A DNA stretch of 64,000 nucleotides. Source: Ligustrum vulgare (lineage: Eukaryota; Streptophyta; Magnoliopsida; Lamiales; Oleaceae). The stretch's first letter is position 1. Each line of letters opens with the position of its first letter. Where the stretch lies: contig OY743181.1 of the NCBI GenBank assembly GCA_963555705.1, forward strand, positions 25,982,513 through 26,046,512, written 5' to 3'. The notes under the pieces were generated by a model. It saw only the letters and a list, made by a program, of their open reading frames with translations, made no database searches and had not been told where the DNA came from. The position numbers and the translations under genes were made by a program. This document shows, one piece after another, positions 12,414-21,537 of the stretch.

Positions 12414-14633
12414 TGTAACACCCCAAGTTCAAAATCTTAAACCTAGGCATGTTAACTTTTCTTTACTTAAATGCGGAAAAGAAATCATTTAAAACCTCAA
12501 CATTTTCATTTTCTATTATGAAATTTTACAAAAATTTCGATAGAGTCTCCTCTGTAAATTGGACATAGCCAGTCTGTAGAGGGACATCAAAATCATTTTA
12601 AAGTACACATCTCAACTCATTCAATCCCAAACATCATCCAAACCATTACAATAAGTCCCAAATTCCTCAACAATATAATTCCAAGTAAATAAACTTTAGC
12701 AAATGTAATAAGAGGTAATTTAACCTCTAATACTACCCATACTTATTCAAAGCAAATTTCAACCAAACAATTAACAATAATAAATGAATTAAGGAATAAT
12801 TAATGAGAAACTTAAATAAATTCTAATTTAACTTTATTTTCAAAGATTTAGGATAGGTATAGCCTGAGTCTGTCACCAAGTGCTCTCCTCGGATCACCTA
12901 ACTTTCATCACCTGAAATGTTGGGGAGGGATTGGGGTGAGCTAAAGCTCAGTAAGTAAACTTTTGTATGTAATGCATGCTTATGACATGAAATGCTTTAA
13001 ACTTTGAAATATGTATCCCCATTCACTTTAACCTTTCAAAACTTTCAAACTTTTCAAGCTTTCACTTAACATTTCAAAACTTTCACTTATTTTCCATCGT
13101 GAGCTCACTTGGTGTATCTTCTAGTCAATCAGATAACAGTGGGCAATTCTTATTTGGAACCAGATTAACATTCACATTTCCACCACAAAGCGGTTAACAT
13201 TCATTCCACCGCAATGCGGCTCATTACATTCGGGTACCTTGGTCCCCCCGCGCCCCATTTCCCACTCGCATCTTTCATGAACTAGAAGTACACTCATTCT
13301 TTCTTAAAAACTTGGGATACATAACTTTTGAACAAACTTGCACCTTGACACATTTCTTTCATTTAAAAACATTTCACTTCCCAATTTCGATGTCAATGCA
13401 TGCTTGATGATGCAATGACATGATAATGTGCATGCTTGAACATTCTTCATAATAACATATACTTTCATAAAGTAAATGAAATTCATCAAAGCAAGTAAGT
13501 TGCAAACAGTCATTTACACATTCCACATTTACATTTAACTTCTATGAAAATAGGGGAAGTTTACTTACCTGACGTCCTTAGTATTTACCGTCTTAAATTG
13601 TGTGTGGAAGTATCTTGGTCGCCTGTAACGTCAATGTACCAAAAGTCCTAATTATTTCCATTCGTCAAAATGTGTAACTTTCAGTTCACCAACACATTCA
13701 TTATTCATTTTAATAATAATCAAACATTAACCGAGATTAAAACTTCAATTTAACCCAAGCGTGACTTTACATAATAACCAAAACACATAAAACCATATTC
13801 GAAAATAAGAGATAAATTTCAATCCACGTTAGAAACACTCATCTTTTAATTCAAACTCAACCTAAAATATTTAACTTAACTCAAACTTTACCCAATATCA
13901 ATTTACCAATTTAAACATTATAAAATCTGAATTTTACTTGTATGTATATGCATTACCCAAATCAAAATTTTATATTTCTTACCAAAATTTAATATGAACT
14001 TCAATTAAACAAATTTATAATTTTCGAAATTTAAAACTTACCATAAAATCTTTTGCACCTTTGAAAACATCAAAATTCAAAAAATTGAAACGGAAGCAAT
14101 TAATTAAACGATTAATGTCATATTTCCAAAATCTGAAGTTGATATACACATTCACAAAATTTTCCCTCAATTTCGAAAATCACCGTTTCTAAATCAAAAT
14201 GAAACTAAACATTTCAATTACACTAATTAATTCATAAATTTAAATACAAACTCAATTTAAACTAATAAATTCCTAAATTTCTAAAATCTGAAAATTAATC
14301 CACATACCTTTCTCATTCTTTTCCAGAACTGAAAGTTAAAAACTCATTTATATTACTTTCCCAAAAATTTGATATTTACAGAATTACTCGAAGATTAACT
14401 AAAAATTTCAATTAACCTAATTATGTAATTCATGATTCCTTACACACACAAAAGTCAATATATACATACATATATACACATTACCATTGAAATTAGCATA
14501 AAAAATCTGAAAATAACTCCCAAAATCTGAATATTTAATAATTTAAATCAACATTTATACCAAACTATTAACCAATCCACAAAACACATCATTTTTTTTT
14601 TGAAATCTGAAATCTATAAATAAATAGCGCGCG

Positions 14634-14667
<34 letters not shown>

Positions 14668-15439
14668 GTATCCCAAAATTGAACTTTAACCACTAAAAAT
14701 CCAAAATTTCAGATAATCTAAAATCTGAAATTTACACACAAGTAGCATATGCATACATATACATACATAGAATCAATATATAAACATATGTGTATGTTTG
14801 GGTGTCTGTGTGTGTGGGTGTGGTAGTGTGCGTGTTTGGACCACTGTGTTTGTGTGTGTTGGGTCGGGGGAAAAAGGGAAAGAGGGAAGTCTACCGTGTG
14901 TGGGGACTCACGAGGTGAAGACCGGCGAAGTGGTGGCTAGTTTACTACCGGCGGTGTGTGGCGCTGGGGTCGAAGTGGAGAGGGAGAGGTCGCGAGAGAG
15001 CGGAGAGAGTGAGCGTGAGGGATGAGAGATGAGGGAGAAGAGGGTCCTGTATAGGGATAGGGTTATAATTCAAAACTTTCGAAAAGTTGCAATTCAGTCC
15101 CTCAACTCTCTTAAGTTTCGAAATTTAGTGCAACACCCTCTATAAATTACTAAAATGTATTAAAGACTTTACCCCCAATTTCAATGAATGCAATTCACGC
15201 CACTTACAAATTAATAAATATAGAATTTGCAATCTTAACAATTAAAGTAAACAATTTGACTGAGAAACAATTTATAAGACTTAAATTGTACATTGATCGA
15301 GACAGCGTCCAAGTTCTTCCACTGCAAAATAATTAAAATTATAGACATTAAAAATTATCAATTTAAAATTTATAAAAACATTAACCTAATTATTACGTGA
15401 AATTTAAGGATGCACGTAAAAATGAAAAGTTGTATTACA
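12414..15439 (-). repeat. Solo LTR, Tekay/Del-like gypsy
   Basis: A 3026-bp LTR beginning TGTAACACCCC and ending TGTATTACA, flanked by ATCCT (12409-12413) and ATCCC (15440-15444), a 5-bp TSD with one mismatch. Very long LTRs with a terminal TGTAACACCCC are characteristic of Tekay/Del chromoviruses, which is an assignment by resemblance. Read on the minus strand, a C/T-rich leader near 15050-14880 follows a TATACAG-like box, so transcription would run right to left. There is no second LTR or internal domain within reach, so unequal recombination has removed the body. The frame at 14798-15025 is low-complexity leader sequence, not a gene. Confidence 0.75.
14627..14667. repeat. (GC)n(AC)n dinucleotide run
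   Basis: About eight GC units run straight into about thirteen AC units, 41 bp of unbroken alternating purine-pyrimidine inside the solo LTR. Such tracts can adopt Z-DNA. It is the longest CG-rich alternating tract in an otherwise AT-rich window. Confidence 0.9.
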
Positions 15440-15540
15440 ATCCCCCTCACATGCGGGGTGTAGTCGCTCGTTATGAGAGTAGCCCCACACCTTCAGTGTG
15501 ACAAAAATTGTTTGGTAAAGTAGCATTATACAACTTATAA

Positions 15541-15855
15541 GTAGTTGAATAGTTCTTAAATTGCGCTATTAAAAAGGAATTAAGGATAGAGTTACTTGTA
15601 GGACAAGCATGAAACTTTAATCCTACAAGGAAAAGGAAAAGATTTACTTGAAGTACAAGTTTGAAATTCTAATCCCACAAGGAATATGAGAAGAGTTAAA
15701 ACTCTTCTCCTATATATACATATGAGGGGATAACCAAGATTTTAACCACTTGGTACAACCACATGAATGTAGATTACAATTTCTCAATTAACAAATAACT
15801 GGTATTACACTTGTGCGTTGCACGAAAAAATAACATTAAATGATTTTACTATAAA
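15541..15855. other. Intergenic strip with a decayed Helitron hairpin
   Basis: No gene. At about 15812-15826 the sequence TTGTGCGTTGCACGA is a diverged form of the Helitron terminal hairpin seen intact at 15868-15882. It suggests that an older Helitron end lies just outside the younger one. Confidence 0.4.
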
Positions 15856-15884
15856 CTAGTTAATCACCCGTGCGATGCACGGAA
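15856..15884 (-). other. Helitron 3' terminus: hairpin plus CTAG
   Basis: The palindrome CCGTGCATCGCACGG followed by CTAG on the minus strand is the transposition terminator recognised in plant Helitrons. Near-identical copies occur at 32335-32361 (minus) and 59025-59051 (plus), so at least three members of one Helitron family are present in the window. Confidence 0.85.
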
Positions 15885-15994
15885 AGAAACGTTTGGATAA
15901 AGATAATTTAATATGAAATTAGATAAATCATTTTCATAAAATAAATAAATTTCGCAAATAAGAGATAATATCATCATTTATTGATTTCATATGA

Positions 15995-16600
15995 CTACAA
16001 ATTCTGGAATACTTCTTTGTACACAACGTTATTTATTGTTTTTGTTGTTCTTCCTTTCTTATCACAAATCAATATCTTTAATCTGGAGCGATTTGTCACC
16101 CTAGAAATCGCAACATAAAGTTATCCATGTGTAAGCACCAGCCGTTTAAGAAGAAGTTCCACATGCAAGAATGATTGTCCCTGACTCTTATTGATAGTCA
16201 TGACATATGACACCATCAATAGAAATTGTCTTCTTTGAAATCTAATAAGTATCCTAGAATCAAAAGAGTTCAACGATAACATTGGAATAAAGAAATTGTG
16301 TTTTGCATTGATGCCATAAAAAAATTGACCTTATAGAACATGGTCACCAAGTTTTGTAACTATCAACCTTGTTCCATTACTCAATCCCTATGTATGATCA
16401 ATATTTCTCAGAAAGAACTTGTGTCCTCACTTATCTGTTGCAAAGGTCCACCACGTGGCGCAATAGTGATATCCATGTGTCCAGGTAGTGTGTCAAAATC
16501 CACCGACAATCAATTCGGCAATTTCATCGATAATAGAAAAATCATATTGGCCATCATTGGTCGCCCACCAACCAATAAGTATAAGTCTTAAATTTGAAGT
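15995..16600 (-). pseudogene. Helitron helicase C-terminus (Pif1-like), decayed
   Basis: Reading leftward from about 16388 the frame shows the C-terminal signature of the Pif1-type helicase of RepHel. There is a NIDxT stretch, then GLSNGTRLIV, a QRRQF motif, MTINKSQGQS (helicase motif V) and LYVAISRVTNRS (motif VI), ending at a TAG stop at 15995-15997. At least two in-frame stops lie inside, one replacing Gln in the usual HGQLYVA, plus a frameshift before NIDHT. Further right a fragment NDGQYDFSIIDEIAEL is recognisable (about 16500-16560). The Walker A region is absent. In an intact element this enzyme unwinds DNA during rolling-circle transposition; this copy cannot. Confidence 0.85.
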
Positions 16601-16614
16601 GTTTCCTCAATCAT

Positions 16615-17965
16615 CTTTTCTCAAACCGACCTAAATTGCCTTAACAATTTGTTGTATTTGTCTAGCATATCCTTCGAATCAGAAACTATTAAATCATGCA
16701 ACATAGAATCGCATGATTCACTCCTACCCGAGGACATTAAAAGACATAAATTAAATTTTAGAATATCAAAACAAAATTATCCGTAAACAATATAAATATA
16801 AAAGTAATAAATACATAATACGTACCTCACGACCCTTTTTCTGCTTTCAACCTCATTCACATTGTCAACAATGTAAAGCGAGCAAATTGCAGAGCTAAAC
16901 CGCCATCAGGCAATAGACTCTCAATCTTATGGCAATTTTGATCGTGTAATCTGAAGAGGGGAGGCCCTCTACCATCATTTAGCTCATTATCTATTCCCCC
17001 ATAGAAGTGAATGAAAACATCATATTATATGTCTGAATGTTCTCAATGAAATTTTTAATCCTGTCTCCCTGTCATATAACAAAGCTTTCAAAATTAGATG
17101 ATGATCTTCCATAAGAGAAATATTCACTTTCTCTTGTATACAACAAAGTAGGGGTGAACAAATAAACAGCAAAATCGAATTAAACTGTAACAAGTGGTTT
17201 GGTTTGTAAAAATTCCAAACCACCTTAAACAATTTCGTTAAGGTTTCAATTTTCAAAATCGCGATTTCAAACAGCCAACCCGCCAAATTTTAAAAAATAA
17301 AAATAAAGACAAATGTTCAATTTAAAAAAAAAGTAATATACTTTTTATTGTCAACAAATCAAAATTGAGGAGACAAAGATTAATTTGTTCAAATCCACAG
17401 TCATTTGGAAATAATTTTTCCTCCTACAATTCATTATCATTATCCAAGATATTTTCTTAAAATAAAATTTTTAATATAAGAGCTAACGATAGTTTACTTC
17501 TATATAATTAGTTTGTTTGTCAACATGGATTGATTCACAACAAAGCACTCAATTAAAAACTTAATATTATTTTTGAGCTAGTTTCAACTCGAAATTTTAG
17601 ATGAATATGTGTCTTTGAGCTCGCTTTGAAATATACTAATTTATTCATCGGCAATCCATGGTTTCAAACCGCACCAAATCGCAAAAAATAGTTTGATTTT
17701 ATTTTGTTTAAAAAATGAAATGGTTTAGTTTGGCTTGGAAAAATTCCAAACCGTTTTAAATGGTTTGGTTTGAAATATTATTAAAAATCATGTTCACCCT
17801 ACAAAAAAATGAGAACTTTGAATTACGACATGTTTTATAATGCTTATTTACTCTCTCCTCGCACCAAAAATTTGCTTTGCAAAATAAATATTTAAATGTA
17901 GGATCTTCAATGTCCATATACTCTGAACAATCAAACAATAGATGAAAAAAGTTAATAATATAGAT
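16615..17965 (-). pseudogene. Helitron RepHel N-terminal domain, split by a MITE
   Basis: On the minus strand the first piece (about 17965-17805) carries the Helitron-like N-terminal pattern DPTF...CKANFWCEERVN, where cysteines and the W-EER motif are conserved in the family. After the MITE the frame resumes with ENIQTYNMMFSFTSMG, GRGPPLFRLH and LYIVDNVNEVESR, and then, near 16745-16620, DMLDKYNKLLRQFRS. All are standard landmarks of this domain, in the right order, with stops and frameshifts between them. The coding is then joined directly to C-terminal helicase sequence, so the Rep endonuclease (HUH and two-tyrosine motifs) is deleted. Confidence 0.8.
17151..17800. mobile_element. hAT-type MITE inside the Helitron
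   Basis: Ends are GGGGTGAACA on the left and TGTTCACCCT on the right, flanked by ACAAAGTA (17143-17150) and ACAAAAAA (17801-17808), an 8-bp duplication with two mismatches. The arms carry repeated GGTTTGG/CCAAACC motifs in inverted orientation. It interrupts the Helitron N-terminal reading frame, whose two halves continue on either side. The insertion is therefore younger than the Helitron. Confidence 0.75.
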
Positions 17966-18320
17966 CATGCTATAAAAGATAAGATTTATTTTTTTGACCA
18001 TTGACAATGAAAAACAACACAAATAAGAAACGAATTCGATAATCATAAAAAAAGAAAAAAAACTAAAATTGTGATTGACAAAGATGCATCAAATTCATGG
18101 TATTATAAGTTTTTGCAATTTTTATACAATGTAATTGTTTTTTCATGAAAATTATAATATAATATTGATCATCTCAATTATCAGTTAAGTAAATTGGGAG
18201 ACAATTTACTTATTGTTGTAAAAATTTGAGAATCATAAATATTGAATTAAAAGTACGATTATTTAAAACAAAATTTAATACAAATTGATTAAATATTCGA
18301 TATAAATATAAATGAAAATT

Positions 18321-19465
18321 CGATATTAGATTTGTATGACAGAACGAAATTATTCATCAATAAGATTGATACCAATAAAATATCACAATTATTGAAAAAA
18401 AATATTTACGTATTAAATGTAACTTTCTATAAAAATACTAATTAAGTTAATAGAATATAATACAAAGGAGCTCAAATTTTTAGATGTACTAAATAACTAA
18501 AAAAATAAGATTATTTATAAAAAAAATTATACAATAAGATTTATTTAGTATTAGATGCGTGATACAACTTCGATATAATCTTGAACTGAAAATTTTGCAT
18601 TGAATTTGTATGACTGCACACAAATACTTATTTGCAAAATTCAAAACATTAAAAGATAAAAAAAATTTATGAAAAGAGCGGTTTAAACACAAATAATCAA
18701 ATATAAATAAGTAAAAAAAAATCTCCATAAAAATATTTAAGCGGAAGTAGCGGTGTGAACACAATAAAAGTTGAGTTTTGGTATTTGGAGTGTGAAAGCA
18801 ATAAAAGTTGAGTCTGAAAATAAATGAAATATATAATTTATAATATTGTGTAAAAAAATCATAAAAAGTTGTGTCAAATTGGCGGGAGGAGTCGATATTA
18901 GATTTGTATGATAGAACGAAATTATTCATCCATAAGATTGATACCAATAAAATATCACAATTATTGAAAAAGTTATTTACGTATTTAAATGTAACTTTCT
19001 ATAAAAATACTAATTAAGTTAATAGAACGCAATACAAAGGAGCTCAAATTTTTAGATGTACTAAATAACTAAAAAAATAAGATTATTTATAAAAAGTTTT
19101 ATACAATAAGATTTATTTAGTATTAGATGCGTGATACAACTTCGATATAATTCTGAACTGAAAATTTTGTATTGAATTTGTATGACTGCACACAAATACT
19201 TATTTGCAAAATTCAAAACATTAAAAGATAAAAAAAAAATTATGAAAAGAGAGGTTTAAACACAAATAATCAAATATAAATAAGTAAAAAAAAAAAAATC
19301 TCCATAAAAATATTTAAGTGGAAGTAGCAGTGTGAACACAATAAAAGTTGAGTTTTGGTCTTTGGAGTGTGAAAGCAATAAAAGTTGAGTGTGAAAATAA
19401 ATGAAATATATAATATATAATATTGTATAAAAAAAAATCACAAAAAGTTGTGTCAAATGGCGGGA
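18321..19465. repeat. Tandem duplication, 2 x 572 bp
   Basis: The segment 18321-18892 is repeated at 18893-19465, both beginning CGATATTAGATTTGTATGA and ending near GGCGGGA. Differences are few: scattered substitutions and A-run length changes. The minus-strand frame of 152 codons crossing the first copy is AT-rich and low in complexity; I do not regard it as a gene. The duplication lies upstream of the Helitron N-terminal coding and may belong to its 5' region. Confidence 0.9.
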
Positions 19466-20018
19466 AATTCTCCTCCTTTAATATTAAGTAAGATACCATT
19501 ACAAAATATGAAAAAAAAGTTTGAACACACAATTTGCTTTGAATAACGATATAAACTCTTAAAAAATGCTTAAAATAGAAATGAATTAGAATTCATACAA
19601 ATTTTGGAAAACCTCTTTAAATACTTCATTGTTGTACAATTTGTAATTGTCCACACCCGTGTGTTGTACGAAAGTTGTTATAGACAAAATATGTTTTAAA
19701 TAATTTCTCAAACTTAAAGTAAAAGATGCAGCAATATTTCAAACTTATGTTGTGTACAATAAATAAATTTTTTTGTCCAAATATTTTTTACTATCACGAA
19801 TAGAAATAATAACAATCAAAATGTTATAATTTACATAAAATGAAGTAATTAGAACAAATTAAATATATGCAGTCTATATTTAAATGAATATAGCAAATGA
19901 TGCAATATTGGCGATGCACGTAAATGAAAATCAACCTCAAGATCTGCGAGGCACAAAAGTGAAATTCAACCCAAGAGACCCTTCACATAATTAATCTGTT
20001 TTATTTTTAAATGTCATA
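19466..20018. other. Intergenic strip with decayed Helitron ends
   Basis: No gene. ACCCGTGTGTTGTACGA at about 19655-19672 and GGCGATGCACG at about 19909-19919 are diverged relatives of the Helitron terminal hairpin on the minus strand. They probably mark older insertions. Confidence 0.4.
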
Positions 20019-20023
20019 CATTT

Positions 20024-20686
20024 TGTTGACCACCAAATCTAACTGGATCTTGGACCAACACGTCTCAGCTCTTCCCTCTTGAACACGTGGATCTCCTGCG
20101 CACTGTGACAAACTATCAGTTTGCAAAGGGAACCGAGGTGGCTCCCGTTTGCACTCCGATGCCAAAGTCAGTACTCATTTTTGGCGAATATATATTGGGT
20201 GCGGGAAATATAAGTGTGTAAAAGAGAGAAAAGGGAGTGAGAGAAATATATTGTTAAGAGTATTAAATTGCTAACCCCCTTTTTGGAGACAATCGTGCTC
20301 CATTTATAGAGGAACTTGTTGTATCGGATCATGACACGTGGCGTACTTTACACTTGTCTTCACCCTAGCTCTTGGAGGTGACAACCTTGCTTTTTGACTG
20401 TAATCATTGCTACGTTTTGTAGGGGATGGGCGCCTGTCACATCTTAGTAAATGCAACGTCTCATCACTGACTCCATCTCTCTTCTGGTCAACGCCATAAA
20501 GCGCCCCGGCTGAGCATAAAGCACATCGGCCATGCGTTTAACCAGGTCAGCTAGAGAGGTTTCCTTGACGTACCACCTCGGCAATTGTCCCAACGTGAGG
20601 CCTTAGCTGTGGGTCAAGGTCCATTGGGCCTCTATTGGGCCCCTGCTGGTGGATCACTATGCCTTCCTTTGGGCCCGGTTTCAACA
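20024..20686 (-). repeat. 3' LTR of the Tat element
   Basis: A 663-bp LTR running TGTTGACC ... TTTCAACA on the plus strand. It contains a TATA-like box on the minus strand (complement of about 20305-20314, CCTCTATAAAT). It matches the right LTR closely, with a few substitutions and a 2-bp length difference in the GAGAG stretch near 20240. The 5-bp CATTT immediately to the left is the TSD. Confidence 0.95.
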
Positions 20687-20703
20687 CTAGTCCCTCAAGT
20701 CCG
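20687..20703 (-). other. Polypurine tract next to the 3' LTR
   Basis: The minus strand reads CGGACTTGAGGGACTAG directly before the LTR start TGTTG. It lies where plus-strand DNA synthesis would be primed. Sixteen of its 17 bases recur at 24740-24756. Confidence 0.7.
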
Positions 20704-21188
20704 AAGGGATCATTTATGTTCGTGTAGGATTTGACATGATTTCGCAGCAGTAACTTTTGACTTAGTTTTGTTGCCTACTACACCCAACATCCCGCAGTCG
20801 CTTCTTCATCCTTTAACTAGGAGCCGCTGCGTAGCGCAGCAACTTTTAAGGGGTGCAATAATGGCATTCCTTATGTGAGGTTCGGGTCCATATTATAACC
20901 GACCTGTTGCCTCGGATTTTCCCTCCCAAGTAGGAATGGGATCTTATGAGCGCGTTTCTTTAGTGGCGCATTTAATACAAAGGGGCTACTGGTGTCTGTT
21001 TCCAAGAACAATGATGAGTATGGAGGAGGACACGACACCGCGCGTGGGAGACACTTTGGCAGCTGAAGGGTTTTGTGCCTCCCTTTTGATGGCTGGCGCT
21101 TTGATTAGCCCATTTTCCAAGAAGCATGGGTTAACCACATTAATCATACAGCTCAAAAAAATCGAGGACTCCAGATCATTGGGATCTC

Positions 21189-21195
21189 TATAAAT
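21189..21195 (+). promoter_or_regulatory. TATA-like box of the antisense gene
   Basis: TATAAAT inside CTCTATAAATCC, on the plus strand, about 340 bp before the first ATG of the antisense gene. The spacing allows a start near 21220 and a leader of about 315 nt, which includes a possible donor GAAG-GTAAAC at 21405. This would let the gene be expressed independently of the LTR promoter, in the opposite direction. Confidence 0.45.
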
Positions 21196-21537
21196 CCTTC
21201 CTCATTTGGTTATCTCCCCTTTGCCATTTTCTAAGAATCTTTGCAGCAACTCTCTGGCGAAAGTTTGCACCGTTTTCTTCTCTACTGCGAGTTTCGAAAC
21301 TTCTCTTCAAGGGTTATCTACTCGGTATCTGCCCTTAACATTCCACAGTTTTTACCAGCGGGTTCTTCATTTCCAGTGCACCGTTTCAAGCGTTCGTCAT
21401 TTGAAGGTAAACTTCTTGGTCTCTATATATGCGAGACTTTTTCATTTTTAGTTTCTCATTACGGGTTTGAAAATTTCGTTTTTGCACCTTGTTTTTTCCT
21501 TTGTTGAGTCTGACCCACCTTTAAAACAAAAGAAAAA

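Larger units (their letters stand above)
12379..15532. mobile_element. Small MITE split by a solo LTR
   Basis: The left end AGTAATGCTACTCTACCA is matched in inverted form by TGGTAAAGTAGCATTA at 15514-15529. Outside lie identical copies of ACTTATAA (12371-12378 and 15533-15540), extensible to nine bases with the following G. Removing the solo LTR at 12414-15439 leaves an element of about 127 bp, typical of a hAT- or Mutator-type MITE. Its right half has an internal hairpin around CCCCTCACATGCGGGG (15442-15457). The 8-9 bp TSD does not by itself decide between the two superfamilies. Confidence 0.8.
15856..18046 (-). mobile_element. Helitron, internally deleted
   Basis: On the minus strand the 3' end is the hairpin CCGTGCATCGCACGG, eight or so bases, then CTAG (complement of 15856-15859) followed by T, the standard Helitron terminus at an A/T target. 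Coding remains of the RepHel protein run in the same direction: N-terminal Helitron-like domain (about 16650-17965) and C-terminal Pif1-type helicase (15995-16600). The Rep catalytic region and most of the helicase between them are missing. A hAT MITE (17151-17800) sits in the N-terminal part. I could not find the 5' TC end; the element may continue rightward to about 19640 across the tandem duplication. Confidence 0.8.

Noticed and set aside
14798..15025. 75-codon frame rich in Val, Gly, Cys and Glu
   Set aside because: Product of TGTGTG and GAGAG low-complexity sequence in the leader of the solo LTR.
18489..18947. 152-codon minus-strand frame
   Set aside because: Extremely AT-driven composition (Phe, Ile, Tyr, Asn), crosses the border of a tandem duplication, and the second copy breaks the frame.
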